Source: Thalassospira profundimaris (GTDB lineage: Bacteria > Pseudomonadota > Alphaproteobacteria > Rhodospirillales > Thalassospiraceae). From it: DNA of 64,000 nucleotides. The notes beneath the pieces were generated by a model, which saw only the letters and a list, made by a program, of their open reading frames with translations, did not search any database and was not told where the DNA came from. Each line of letters begins with the position of its first letter. The first letter of the stretch is position 1. Below, one piece after another: positions 34,278 to 43,456 of this stretch. The stretch covers positions 1 through 64,000 of the forward strand of contig NZ_JPWI01000008.1 in assembly GCF_003326795.1 (NCBI RefSeq), given 5' to 3'. The position numbers were made by a program, and so were the translations under genes.

Positions 34278-36899
34278 GTGCTGTTTCGGGGGCTCATCCT
34301 TGCTGTAAGTGTCGCATTTGTTGTGTTTGTCTTTGTCCTGATGGATGTTCTGGCAAAGGCAGGCCTTGATGCGCGTTTAATGTGGATCATCGGTGCGATG
34401 GTCACGGGCGTTGCCATTATTTCGGTGGCGGCGCTGGCCCTGTCTGCGCGCTGGCGCAATGGCGGTCATTCCGAGCTCGGACCGCTGATTTCCGGTTTTG
34501 GCAAATCCGACATCGGCATTGCGCTGATTGATGCCTATGGCCGCACCCTTTATGCCAACCCTGCCTTCTCACGCAAACTTGGTATCGAACCCGGATCGGA
34601 CATGTTGTCCGCGCTTGAAGCGCGCCTGTCGTTTCTGGGGATCGGGAGTGACGATCTGGCCGAACTGCGCACACGTGCAATGCGTGGTGAGAGCGGTCAG
34701 ATGTTTGTTGATCTGTCGCGTTCTGAAAAGTTCGAAGCCGATAACGCAACTTCCGAAGATGCCGCCGCGCCTGACGGCGGCGAAGCAGAAAATACTGACG
34801 TCGATAACACGGTTGATGCAGCCAAAAATGCGGAAGCGGGAGCAGTTGTCTGCCTGCGCATTTCCGTGACCGAGGCAAATGCCCGTGCCGGTCAGATGCT
34901 TTGGACGGTTGATGGTGTTGATGGCTCTGTCATGTCGGAAAGCGGTGCTTCGCTGTTGCTGCCATCGACCGAAAGCCAGCCCAGCTTTGCCCTGTCTGCA
35001 CCGATTGCGCCTGAAATGGTGTCGAGCTTGCCGGTTGCCCAGGCCGCGGGCGGGTTTGAGCATGCCGATCAGATGATTGAACGGCTTCCGGTGGGGGTAT
35101 GCGGGCTGGATGAAGAAGGCCGCATTCTTTATCTCAACCGTCGTCTGGCAAGCTGGCTTGGCGGGGAACCCGAAGAGTTCAATGACGGTACGGTCGAACT
35201 GGCTGACCTGATTGTTGGCGACGGGATCAACGGTGAAGTCAAATTCAAGGTGTCTGGCGGTGAACCCATTCGCTGCTTTGTGACCCATTCGATCAATGCA
35301 CCGGGCACAGGTCCGGTCCGCAGTCAGGCCGTGATCTTCCCTGATCCGATGCCCGCCCATGAATGGGAACACGCCCTTGCCGAGACCGAGCGCCGGGTGC
35401 GCTGGTTCTTTGATGAAAGCCCGCTTTCGATCGTTCTGGCTGATATGTCGGGCACGGTGACCGATGCCAACCGTGCATTTATGCAAACCGCCGGTCAGAA
35501 GCATTCCAATGTCGTGGGGCGCTCGATCCTTGAGCTGATCCTGCCCGAGGATCGTGATGAAGTGGCCCGCTATTTGTCCAAGGCCGTGATGGGCATGGGT
35601 AAGGGCGGTCAGATCGAAGCCCGCCTTGCAGGTGCCCGAGGGGTGGCCGCGCAGATTTATCTGCAACGTGTGGCGGGCCGCTCAGGCGAAGCCGGGGCGT
35701 TGCTTCTGAACTTCCTGGATACGACCGAACAGAAGAACCTGGAAGAACAGTTCGCCCAGTCCCAGAAAATGCAGGCTGTCGGTCAGCTTGCCGGTGGGGT
35801 GGCCCATGACTTCAACAATCTTCTGACCGCGATGATCGGGTTCTGTGATCTGCTGCTATCGCGCCATGGGCCGGGTGATCCGAGCTTTGCCGACATCATG
35901 CAGATCAAACAGAATGCCAATCGTGCTGCCAATCTTGTCCGGCAGCTTTTGGCGTTTTCCCGTCGTCAGACCCTGCAGCCGAAAATCATCAATATCACTG
36001 ATGCGCTTGCAGAAATGTCGAACCTGCTGCGTCGTCTGATTGGCGAGAAGATTGATCTTAAAGTCACCCATGGCCGTGACATTGGTCTGGTCAAGGTCGA
36101 TCCGGGCCAGCTTGATCAGGTGATCATTAACCTTGTCGTCAATGCGCGCGATGCCATGGCGGGTGAGGGCGGAACGCTGACGGTTCAGACCAGCAGCGAG
36201 ATCGTCGATGAACCGACTGCAACCGGCACCGAAGTCATTCCGCCCGGCGATTATATCGGCATCAAGGTGACCGACACCGGCATCGGCATTCCCAAAGACA
36301 ATCTGACCCGCATTTTCGAGCCCTTCTTCTCGACCAAGCAGCGTGGCGAGGGGACCGGTCTTGGTCTTTCGACGGTTTATGGCATCGTCAAACAGACTGG
36401 CGGCTTTATTGCGGTCAATAGCGAGGAAGGCAAAGGCACGACCTTTACCATCTATCTTCCGCGCTATGAGGCGACCGAACAGGAACTGGCCGAAACCCAG
36501 GCCGTAACCGAAGAAGCCCCGTCACGCGATCTGACCGGGACCGGTGCGATCCTTCTGGTCGAGGATGAGGATGCAGTGCGGACCTTTGGCGCGCGTGCCT
36601 TGCGCAGCAAGGGCTATGACGTGCTCGAAGCCAATAATGGTGAAAACGCGCTTGAGGTCCTCAACAAGACCGACAAGACCATTGATCTTGTGATTTCCGA
36701 TGTCGTCATGCCCGGCATTGACGGCCCCAGCCTGATCCGCATGCTGCGCGAGAAAAAACCGGAACTCAAAGTTATCTTCATCTCGGGCTATGCCGAAGAT
36801 ACCTATCGCGACGAGCTTGACGAGGAAAACGGTGTGCATTTCCTGCCCAAACCTTTCTCGCTCAAGGATCTTGCGACCAAGGTCAAGGAAGTCCTCTAA
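34278..36899 (+). CDS. cckA: Hybrid sensor histidine kinase CckA
   Basis: CckA is the hybrid kinase that feeds phosphate through ChpT to CtrA, which controls cell cycle or motility in alphaproteobacteria. The 873-residue product has two N-terminal membrane helices (about 5-55), PAS-like regions at about 70-490, a HisKA domain with GGVAHDFNNLL (His510), a HATPase domain (NLVVNARDAM, DTGIGIPKD, GTGLGLSTVYG) and a receiver with Asp808 in LVISDVVMPG. The start is a GTG. Length and layout match CckA. Its place beside flagellar genes suggests a link to CtrA-controlled motility; ctrA and chpT are not in the window. Confidence 0.9.
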   Translation: MLFRGLILAVSVAFVVFVFVLMDVLAKAGLDARLMWIIGAMVTGVAIISVAALALSARWRNGGHSELGPLISGFGKSDIGIALIDAYGRTLYANPAFSRKLGIEPGSDMLSALEARLSFLGIGSDDLAELRTRAMRGESGQMFVDLSRSEKFEADNATSEDAAAPDGGEAENTDVDNTVDAAKNAEAGAVVCLRISVTEANARAGQMLWTVDGVDGSVMSESGASLLLPSTESQPSFALSAPIAPEMVSSLPVAQAAGGFEHADQMIERLPVGVCGLDEEGRILYLNRRLASWLGGEPEEFNDGTVELADLIVGDGINGEVKFKVSGGEPIRCFVTHSINAPGTGPVRSQAVIFPDPMPAHEWEHALAETERRVRWFFDESPLSIVLADMSGTVTDANRAFMQTAGQKHSNVVGRSILELILPEDRDEVARYLSKAVMGMGKGGQIEARLAGARGVAAQIYLQRVAGRSGEAGALLLNFLDTTEQKNLEEQFAQSQKMQAVGQLAGGVAHDFNNLLTAMIGFCDLLLSRHGPGDPSFADIMQIKQNANRAANLVRQLLAFSRRQTLQPKIINITDALAEMSNLLRRLIGEKIDLKVTHGRDIGLVKVDPGQLDQVIINLVVNARDAMAGEGGTLTVQTSSEIVDEPTATGTEVIPPGDYIGIKVTDTGIGIPKDNLTRIFEPFFSTKQRGEGTGLGLSTVYGIVKQTGGFIAVNSEEGKGTTFTIYLPRYEATEQELAETQAVTEEAPSRDLTGTGAILLVEDEDAVRTFGARALRSKGYDVLEANNGENALEVLNKTDKTIDLVISDVVMPGIDGPSLIRMLREKKPELKVIFISGYAEDTYRDELDEENGVHFLPKPFSLKDLATKVKEVL

Positions 36900-36903
36900 T
36901 CAC

Positions 36904-36935
36904 AAAAAAGGCGACCAGCATGCGGTCGCCTTTTT
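36904..36935. terminator. Terminator between cckA and EamA gene
   Basis: AAAAAAGGCGACC and GGTCGCCTTTTT form a perfect stem with A and T runs on either side, between convergent genes, so it can act on both strands. Confidence 0.88.
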
Positions 36936-36959
36936 CTTTTGTTCTTCGGCGTGATCTTG

Positions 36960-37859
36960 TCACGGGATATCGGGCATTTGGGCGCGCGGGCGCATCCAGG
37001 CGGGCACAAGATTCAAGACCAGTGCGCAGCCAACCATGATCGTGACCCCGCCTGCGAACTGCATGGCGGAAAGCTTTTCATCAAGTACGGTGGCACCAAC
37101 AAATACCGCGATCACCGTCACCAGAAACTCCACACTGATAGCCCGTGTCGGGCCAATGGATGCGACCAGTCGGAAATAGACGATATAGGTGCAAACACTC
37201 ATCAGTACGGCCGCGATGATCAGATACATGTAGTCTTCTGCGACCGGTGTGCGTTCAAGCGGTACGGCAAGGATCAGTGGCAAGGTCATCAATCCGCCAG
37301 TCAGAAATGCGCCGATGGTGGTTTCCCAATTGCCCGTTTCGCGCAAGTGACGGCTGGCATAGTTGCTGCCAAAGGCGGCGCAGAATGCAGCTAGGACGGA
37401 TGCCACACATCCCAGTGCAAATTCGGTCGTAACCGGAACAGCTGGAAAACCAACCAGAAGCACTATGCCGCCAATACCCAGAACAAGACCGGCAAAGCTT
37501 TGACGGGTGGCGCGTTCAAGGCCCCAAAGCTGGCTGATGATCATGGAAAACAGTGGAATGGCGGCAACAAAGATCGCCGCCATGGCGGTTCCGATCCGCG
37601 GGGCCGCATAAGACAGCCCGATCAATTGTCCGGCAACCGTGGTTGCCCCGACAATGGCAAACGGACGCCAGCCAGCCGCGAAATCCAGCTTCCGACGAAA
37701 CAGGCGGGCCAACAGATAAAGCGATCCGGCGGCGATCAAAGCGCGGAACGTGACAGCGCCCACCCAGCCAAAGGCTTCAACGATTTTGATAACAACAAGG
37801 AATGAAAATCCCCACACGATGGCAAGGAACAGGTAACGGGCAATATCCCCGAATTTCAT
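36960..37859 (-). CDS. EamA/DMT-family transporter
   Basis: This 299-residue protein has ten hydrophobic helices in two similar halves, the layout of the drug/metabolite transporter superfamily (EamA). The first half opens LFLAIVWGFSFLVVIKIVEA; the second begins near residue 150. EamA proteins export small metabolites such as amino acids; the substrate cannot be read from sequence. It is convergent with cckA. Two more EamA genes are at 41158 and 53850. Confidence 0.88.
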   Translation of the reverse strand: MKFGDIARYLFLAIVWGFSFLVVIKIVEAFGWVGAVTFRALIAAGSLYLLARLFRRKLDFAAGWRPFAIVGATTVAGQLIGLSYAAPRIGTAMAAIFVAAIPLFSMIISQLWGLERATRQSFAGLVLGIGGIVLLVGFPAVPVTTEFALGCVASVLAAFCAAFGSNYASRHLRETGNWETTIGAFLTGGLMTLPLILAVPLERTPVAEDYMYLIIAAVLMSVCTYIVYFRLVASIGPTRAISVEFLVTVIAVFVGATVLDEKLSAMQFAGGVTIMVGCALVLNLVPAWMRPRAQMPDIP

Positions 37860-38188
37860 TTGGTCGACGTCCGGCGTTGGGGCACCTTCATCCGTCAGGG
37901 ATGTGGCGCGACATTTTGAAAGACCGGGGACGTGTCATGGTGGTGGCGCAGGCCCCGAAGTTGCGGCAGGTCACCGCGACGCGATGGTGCGTGGGGCAAT
38001 GGATTTGGTCAAGCGCGAAAAGACATCATGATGTCGTATTTCTAGATATAGCCAAATGACCGCAGCCGTCCTATCCTGACGAACAGCAAATCAGAATCGC
38101 TTGATAGAATGTAAAAGGTGTCGCTGAAATCGTGACGATTTGTTTGGGCCGCCATAGCCGGGAAAGCGGACGCCCTGCGACAAACAAG
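37860..38188. other. Region upstream of the first binding-protein gene
   Basis: It separates the divergent EamA gene and the periplasmic binding-protein gene. A frame extends into it from a GTG at 38132, but the likely start is 38189. No clear promoter or conserved site was seen. Confidence 0.4.
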
Positions 38189-38890
38189 GTGACGCCAAAT
38201 CACAAACGCGGTTTCGAACGAAACTGTGTTTTTGCAGCATACACTTTGCTCGGGCTGGTTTTGTCACTGGCTTCTATGTCACCGGTTCAGGCTGATCAGG
38301 TTTGTCTGCGTATTGCATTGCCGGAAATTCACGTCGATGACCAGAAACTGGAACTGTATCGTCGGGTGATGGAAGAGGCCGGTCTGTGTGTTCGTCCCGT
38401 CGCATTGCCACAAATAAGGGCATTTTCCGAGATCCGTTCCGGGGAAATTGATGGTGTGTTTGCCGCGCGGGATGATCTTCACGAACAGTTTGACGTGCCG
38501 ATGGTGCATGGTGAGGTCGTTCTTGGCAGGCTTAAAGGTTTTCTGGTCGTAAGCAACGGCCCGATAGCTGGCATCCAGGATCTGAACAACGAGGTTCTTG
38601 GCGTGCCGTTGGGCGCGACCTGGCCAGAGAAGCTTATTGCGAACTATCCGAATGTTGTCAAAGTCCCCAAAGGGGCAGATATGCTAAAGCAGATGCTTCA
38701 AGAAGGGCGGATTGATGCCATGTTGCTTGACGCCTATTCGCTGGAAATCTCTGGGGGTGTTCCCGACGGGTTTAAGGCTGTCCCTGTTGACGAGTTCTTT
38801 GTTTATAGCTGGCTGAAAGCAGAATTTGCCTATTTGATGCCCCGGTTTGACATGGCAACTGCGAATTATCTTCGGATCGTAAATCCCTAG
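38189..38890 (+). CDS. Periplasmic substrate-binding-like protein
   Basis: The product from the GTG at 38189 is 233 residues: a signal peptide (CVFAAYTLLGLVLSLASMSP, cleavage near VQADQ) and a bilobed SBP_bac_3-type fold with RVMEEAGLCVRPVALPQIRA and IRSGEIDGVFAARDDL, then LGVPLGATWPEKLI and QEGRIDAMLLDAYSLE. The frame is open to a GTG at 38132, but that adds residues before a proper signal peptide. It has no adjacent ABC permease or ATPase, so it may serve signalling or an orphan role. It resembles the protein at 39476-40186. Confidence 0.75.
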   Translation: MTPNHKRGFERNCVFAAYTLLGLVLSLASMSPVQADQVCLRIALPEIHVDDQKLELYRRVMEEAGLCVRPVALPQIRAFSEIRSGEIDGVFAARDDLHEQFDVPMVHGEVVLGRLKGFLVVSNGPIAGIQDLNNEVLGVPLGATWPEKLIANYPNVVKVPKGADMLKQMLQEGRIDAMLLDAYSLEISGGVPDGFKAVPVDEFFVYSWLKAEFAYLMPRFDMATANYLRIVNP

Positions 38891-39154
38891 GCTGCGACGG
38901 TACGAAGCCATGTGATGTGCGCGATGTCCTGACTGGATATTTTAAATCCACGGTGGTGATTTAGATTTCTTGCATGTTTGTTTCGTTTTTATCTATAGTT
39001 GAATCCGGTTGGCGGTAACATTCCGCCGACAAGACCAAAAAAGAATACGAACAGGTCCGGTACTCAGTAAATGAAGACCGGAAAACAGGCGAGAAACAGT
39101 ACATGAACAAGGTTCGATAAATGAACCTGTCGTGATGCTGGCTTGGGGGTAAGA

Positions 39155-39310
39155 ATGGCGAAACGCACGTCGACCGGGATCGCACGATCCTGCATGGTGG
39201 CTATTATTTTTATCGTGGCCTTGTTGCTATCATTTGAATTGCTACCGTCTGCGCAGGCAGATGGGATTGATGCGCCAGCATCCTTCGTGACCGTGTCAGA
39301 ACATAATTGA
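39155..39310 (+). CDS. Small secreted ORF or truncated binding-protein remnant
   Basis: A 51-codon frame starts MAKRTSTGIARSCMVAIIFI and has a signal-peptide pattern (hydrophobic core and cleavage near PSAQA), preceded by GGGGGTAAG. It ends soon after, and an adjacent frame stays open for about 50 codons more. It lies between two binding-protein genes with similar signal peptides, so it may be the start of a decayed third copy. It could also be spurious. Confidence 0.35.
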   Translation: MAKRTSTGIARSCMVAIIFIVALLLSFELLPSAQADGIDAPASFVTVSEHN

Positions 39311-39475
39311 TTCCGACAGGTATCCGGCGCAATTACAATGGCTTTACCTTCCCGGTTCTGCCATACAGACAATCATATATGTGCCGTCGGCACCAAGGGC
39401 ATGTGAACACCGACAACCAGAACAACTGAATTCCTTGCCTGATACGGAGCTGATCTGCTAAGTGCCTGATCCAAA

Positions 39476-40186
39476 GTGATTGAAAAGGTTGAGACCGGAG
39501 TTGCGTCGTTGCCGTTATCGTCCGTTGCCCGGGTTTTTCTGGCCTCGTTAGTATGCTTGACCTTTATGTCGTCAGCACAGGCGCGTAACTGTCTGTCTTT
39601 ATCTTCACCAAACGACTATCTTGGCTTGAAAGTCGGCGAAGAGCTTGAACATCTTTTTGCCCTGCAGAGTCCCTGTTTCATTGTCAGTTACAATCCGGCT
39701 GCCAGATCGGCACAAATGCTGCTTGATGGTGAAGTGGATGGTGAATTACTTCGGATAGAAGGGTTCGAGCCATACAAGACAGCAGACATGGTTATGGTGC
39801 CGGTTCCCCTGATCATCGGTGAGGCCATTCTTGTCACCCGTGATTTCAAGGTGTCAGCGATTGAAGATATCTCTCAGGCTACTCTCGGGATACGTCGCGG
39901 CACAGAATGGTCAGATAGTTTGTCGCAAGGCCATGAAAACACGATCACTGTGCCGAGCTACGAATTGATGGTCGAGATGTTCAAAAAGGGTCGTATTGAT
40001 GCCTTTCTGATCGATGATCTGAACCTTCGCGAATACAGGGATACACTCGCCGGGATGAACAAGGTCGTCCTGAAACAGAGCGGTGCCTATATCTGGCTTT
40101 CCAAAGAACATGAAAACCTGGTGCCGGACGTCGCCCGTATTCTGCGTGAATTTTACGCCCAAGGACATTCATTCGCAGGCCTGTAA
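39476..40186 (+). CDS. Periplasmic substrate-binding-like protein (second copy)
   Basis: The 236-residue product has a signal peptide (cleavage near SSAQARNC) and the same plan as the protein at 38189: LLDGEVDGELLRIEGFEPY, then VTRDFKVSAIEDISQATLGI and KKGRIDAFLIDDLNLREY. It belongs to the SBP_bac_3-like group. The start is a GTG with a poor ribosome binding site, so the exact N-terminus is uncertain. No transporter partner is nearby. The pair probably arose by duplication, but they have diverged strongly. Confidence 0.72.
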   Translation: MIEKVETGVASLPLSSVARVFLASLVCLTFMSSAQARNCLSLSSPNDYLGLKVGEELEHLFALQSPCFIVSYNPAARSAQMLLDGEVDGELLRIEGFEPYKTADMVMVPVPLIIGEAILVTRDFKVSAIEDISQATLGIRRGTEWSDSLSQGHENTITVPSYELMVEMFKKGRIDAFLIDDLNLREYRDTLAGMNKVVLKQSGAYIWLSKEHENLVPDVARILREFYAQGHSFAGL

Positions 40187-40199
40187 GCCCGGATATTCC

Positions 40200-40961
40200 T
40201 TACATTTCCGGTGTGCGTGTGGATTGAGGATCAGCTTCAATCGCCTGATTTGAGCCCAGATGGGTGATGTCGATCGGGGCGTTCTGGTTCTGATTGGCGT
40301 AAACGCGCCCAAAGAAATCCGACAGCTGCTTGGCGACATCTTCGGGATGGCTGACCTGATGCAGGGTGAAGGTATGCCCGATCCGGTCGGTGATATGCAG
40401 ATCACCATAATCAAAGATATTGCCGACAACACTTTTGCTGATGCGGGTGGATTTGATCGCCTCAAACCCGCGATCATCCTGATCTTTGCGCAAAACACCG
40501 CTGCGCGTGACAATCCGGTTATTGGTAATGACGCGTTCAAAAAAGAACAGATCACGGATCGCGGTCAGGGGCAAAAGCAGGCTGTCTTTTGCGGCCCGTG
40601 TTGAAACACCAAGGACGCGGCGCAGGATGCTCCAGACAATCGAAATGGCTGCCAGGATCAAACCGATCAGGGCAAAGGAAAAGACGAATTCATATTCCTC
40701 CCAGATCCGGTCAAGGGCGGCAAATGCCTCGGGCCCGGTCAGAAGGCTCCGGAATTCCGGCATCAGGAAATTGTAAATTTCACGCCAGTGATAGGACGCA
40801 TAGATCAGGGCGGCAATCCAGATGATCTTGATCAAACCGGGGACGAGAACCGACACCGCCGATATCGGCAAATCCATGATCACGACTTCACCGTCATGAA
40901 GGTATCGGCGAATTCCCTTGAACGGTTTACCGTTGCTGTCTTTTTGTCGGGCCTTGGTCAT
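40200..40961 (-). CDS. PH-domain (bPH2-type) membrane protein
   Basis: The 253-residue product has a cytoplasmic N-terminus, two membrane helices (about 32-55 and 92-115), and a C-terminal bacterial PH domain: VITNNRIVTRSGVLRKDQDD followed by IKSTRISKSVVGNIFDYGDL at about 140-185. This is the plan of the DUF304/bPH2 group. The C-terminal 40 residues are polar. Function is not known. It is convergent with the binding-protein gene, with only 13 bases between. Confidence 0.85.
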   Translation of the reverse strand: MTKARQKDSNGKPFKGIRRYLHDGEVVIMDLPISAVSVLVPGLIKIIWIAALIYASYHWREIYNFLMPEFRSLLTGPEAFAALDRIWEEYEFVFSFALIGLILAAISIVWSILRRVLGVSTRAAKDSLLLPLTAIRDLFFFERVITNNRIVTRSGVLRKDQDDRGFEAIKSTRISKSVVGNIFDYGDLHITDRIGHTFTLHQVSHPEDVAKQLSDFFGRVYANQNQNAPIDITHLGSNQAIEADPQSTRTPEM

Positions 40962-41157
40962 GCTTGGATCCTTAAATGCGTGATTTCATGAACATACGAT
41001 GCATGCAGAAATTCGCAAGAAGTTGCGACCGCGATGCCGTTAGCCCCGATAATTCAGATTGCAAACGCCCCCAAATTTGCGCTTATGGATAGCTGGCCCC
41101 CAACGCCCGAAGCCGGTCAAAAGTCCGGTATGATATCAATGACAGGAAACGCGCCCC

Positions 41158-42057
41158 ATGATCCCCCTGTTTGGTGAGGCAGCCGCCTTTACCGCCGCCC
41201 TGTGCTGGGCAACATCAAGCATGATCTTTTCCAATATTGGCGGCAAGGCCGGGGCCCAGACGGTCAATCGCGGGCGGTTGGCCTGTTCGATTTTCTGTCT
41301 GACGGTTTTGCATTTGCTGCTTGAAGGATCCCCCTGGCCTGCGGCCGTAAGTTGGGAACAGCTTGGCTGGCTCAGCCTGTCTTCCATTGTCGGGCTTGTG
41401 ATCGGGGACGCCATGCTGTTTCAGGCCTTTGTCCTGATCGGGGCAAGGCTTTCGATGTTGTTGATGTCGACCGTACCGATCATGGGGGCAGTTCTGGCAT
41501 GGTTGCTGTTTGACGAAACCCTGCGCCCGATTGAAATCGCGGGCATCGCCTTTGGCGTCAGTGGTGTTCTGATTGTTATTCTTGGTAAAAAGGGGCGACC
41601 TGTCGGCCTCGGCGGGCGCAACTATGTTCTGGGGATTTTGTTCGGGCTTGGCGGGGCGATCGGGCAGGTCGCCAATCTGATCACCGCGAAATATGCATTG
41701 ATTGATGGCTATTCCGCCTTGTCAGCGACCTGGATCAGAACGCTGGTTGCCGTCATTGTCATGTGGGGCATTGCCATCCTTTTGGGTCGGGTGCGACGGA
41801 CCGTTACTGCCTGTATTGCACCTGATGTTGGCAAGTGGTTGCTGCTTGGGGCGTTAATCGGACCTGCTATCGGGGTGTGGCTGTCGATGGCGGCTGTTCA
41901 GAATGCCAATGTCGGGATTGCCTCGACATTGATGGCTTTGCCGCCAGTCTTGCTGATCGTCTATGAAGGACTGGTCATGCGCAAGCCGGTCGGCTGGCAG
42001 GCCGTTGCTGGAACCTGCCTTGCCTTTGCCGGTGTTGCACTATTGTTCATGCACTGA
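41158..42057 (+). CDS. EamA/DMT-family transporter
   Basis: A 299-residue protein with ten hydrophobic segments in two EamA repeats, starting MIPLFGEAAAFTAALCWATS, with LSLSSIVGLVIGDAMLFQAF at about 81-100. It is probably an exporter of a small metabolite, but the substrate is not readable. Its stop codon overlaps the 3' end of the convergent NikL-like gene by 18 bases. No link to the nickel genes is evident. Confidence 0.88.
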   Translation: MIPLFGEAAAFTAALCWATSSMIFSNIGGKAGAQTVNRGRLACSIFCLTVLHLLLEGSPWPAAVSWEQLGWLSLSSIVGLVIGDAMLFQAFVLIGARLSMLLMSTVPIMGAVLAWLLFDETLRPIEIAGIAFGVSGVLIVILGKKGRPVGLGGRNYVLGILFGLGGAIGQVANLITAKYALIDGYSALSATWIRTLVAVIVMWGIAILLGRVRRTVTACIAPDVGKWLLLGALIGPAIGVWLSMAAVQNANVGIASTLMALPPVLLIVYEGLVMRKPVGWQAVAGTCLAFAGVALLFMH

Positions 42058-42564
42058 CAGTTTTTTCCAGGCATGTTGGCGCCAGATCAGCAAGCCGCCA
42101 AACAGGTTGGCCAAAAGGCTTAACCCGAACAGGATATCTGCCCAAAGGGGCAGGTCAAACAGCGCAGAGGTGCCTTGCATTGCATTGGATGATGCATGTT
42201 CGGTTTGTTCGGGGTTCGGTGCGCTGTCCGGCTGATGGCTTAGTTGCACGACATGCCCCATGCCGTCAGCGACCTTTAAGTGCCATTTTCCGGCGGGACC
42301 GTCCGTTTCTGAGGCGGGGTCTACGGCAAAGGCGAAATGGCCCGTCCGGTCTGTACGCGCCTTTTGCCAGATTTTCCCGTCCGGAGCGGTAATAACAATT
42401 TCGGCAAAAGCCATCGGGCTTCCGTCGGTATAGCCAAAGCGATAGCGAACCGTCGTATCGCTATCGACCAGCTGCCATCCAGCCCCATGGGCAAAAGCAT
42501 CTTCTGGTCCGGCAAAAAGCAGGACCAGAAGAACTGGCAGCCATCGAAGAGGGCGTGCGAACAT
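42040..42564 (-). CDS. NikL-like accessory protein of nickel uptake
   Basis: The 174-residue product from the ATG at 42562-42564 has a signal peptide (LLFAGPEDAFAHG), a periplasmic carboxypeptidase-like beta domain (YTDGSPMAFAEIVITAPDGK), and a C-terminal membrane helix (about 140-162). This plan matches NikL, an accessory subunit found with NikK in nickel ECF transporters. A frame to 42666 adds 34 unrelated residues. It overlaps the DUF4198 gene upstream (TAATG) and lies in a module with nikR, but the transporter genes nikM, nikQ and nikO are not in the window. Confidence 0.65.
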   Translation of the reverse strand: MFARPLRWLPVLLVLLFAGPEDAFAHGAGWQLVDSDTTVRYRFGYTDGSPMAFAEIVITAPDGKIWQKARTDRTGHFAFAVDPASETDGPAGKWHLKVADGMGHVVQLSHQPDSAPNPEQTEHASSNAMQGTSALFDLPLWADILFGLSLLANLFGGLLIWRQHAWKKLSVHEQ

Positions 42565-43358
42565 TATTCCTGACCATCCACATAGAAGCTCAGCGTGGCA
42601 CGCAGGTTGTGAACCCGAACATCTTCTTGCGGGTCGGAAACGTCGGCTGCGACACGTACAACCCAAAGACCCGGTGACGAAATGCGGACTTTGGCAATTG
42701 CACTGCCGTGCTCGTCGGTGAGTGTTTCACTGTAATAGGCCCAGGATGACGGGGTATCGGTGAACCCGGCATAGGTCGCAAGAACAGTTGTCGTTAAAGG
42801 GTGGCCATCCAGCAGAATTTGAAACTCGGCATCGGCCCCGATTGCGGTTTTGCGCGGATCGGCAAGCGGCACGATTTCAAGTTTGTCACCAAGTGCTGCG
42901 GTGATGAGGTCGTTTTCTTGCGATCCGCCAACCAGGTGTTTGGCGAATTTTTCATACCGCGTTGATGTGATTGCATCGGCATGCTGATCAAGCCTGCCTT
43001 CAAGCCAGCCGTCAGGCGTTTGCGACCACACGACCGGAAGGCGATGGCTATGGAGCCAGGCTGATTGATCAGGATAGGTAAAGGACGCCACAAGATTGGG
43101 GGCATCGGGGTTTGTGACCACTTCAAGGTCGGTTTTTCCCGCTGGTGTGATCAGTTGGGCGCGCACATGGCTGGTAGCTTCGGCCTCTTCGGGGATGCCG
43201 AACTGATGGGTCGAATCCATCGTCAGGACCGCACTGCTGCCGGGGGCGACATCTGTCTGGCTCGTGCGGGCAATGAATTCATGGGCTGCCGCTGCGCTGC
43301 CCAAAAGGCATCCGGTCGCACCAATTATCAGGGCGCGTGCGAACTTTGATTGAAACAT
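42564..43358 (-). CDS. NikK-like periplasmic protein (DUF4198)
   Basis: The 264-residue product has a signal peptide (LIIGATGCLLGSAAAAHEFI) and the DUF4198 layout: HEFIARTSQTDVAPG near the N-terminus and SSWAYYSETLTDEHGSAIAK with the C-terminal RVAADVSDPQEDVRVHN. NikK-type proteins are periplasmic partners of nickel ECF transporters, probably handling the metal before uptake. It is translationally coupled to the NikL-like gene and faces nikR across a palindromic NikR-type site, so nickel-dependent repression is likely. Confidence 0.75.
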   Translation of the reverse strand: MFQSKFARALIIGATGCLLGSAAAAHEFIARTSQTDVAPGSSAVLTMDSTHQFGIPEEAEATSHVRAQLITPAGKTDLEVVTNPDAPNLVASFTYPDQSAWLHSHRLPVVWSQTPDGWLEGRLDQHADAITSTRYEKFAKHLVGGSQENDLITAALGDKLEIVPLADPRKTAIGADAEFQILLDGHPLTTTVLATYAGFTDTPSSWAYYSETLTDEHGSAIAKVRISSPGLWVVRVAADVSDPQEDVRVHNLRATLSFYVDGQE

Positions 43359-43396
43359 CTGCTATCCTTTGGGAAATTAGGTCTGTAAAACAGGTG

Positions 43397-43423
43397 GTAT
43401 GAATTTTTCAAAATTGTTCATAC
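43397..43423. promoter_or_regulatory. NikR-type operator
   Basis: GTATGAA and TTCATAC are perfect inverted arms separated by 13 bases. The half sites match E. coli nik (GTATGA-N16-TCATAC), with spacing shorter by one base (N15). It lies between the divergent NikK-like and nikR genes, so it may control both. Confidence 0.7.
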
Positions 43424-43456
43424 ATGTCAAGACGATGATTCTGAAAGGGAATTGCC

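Noticed and set aside
34569-35666. 365-codon minus-strand frame opposite cckA
   Set aside because: It is antisense to the kinase frame with no motif or start context.
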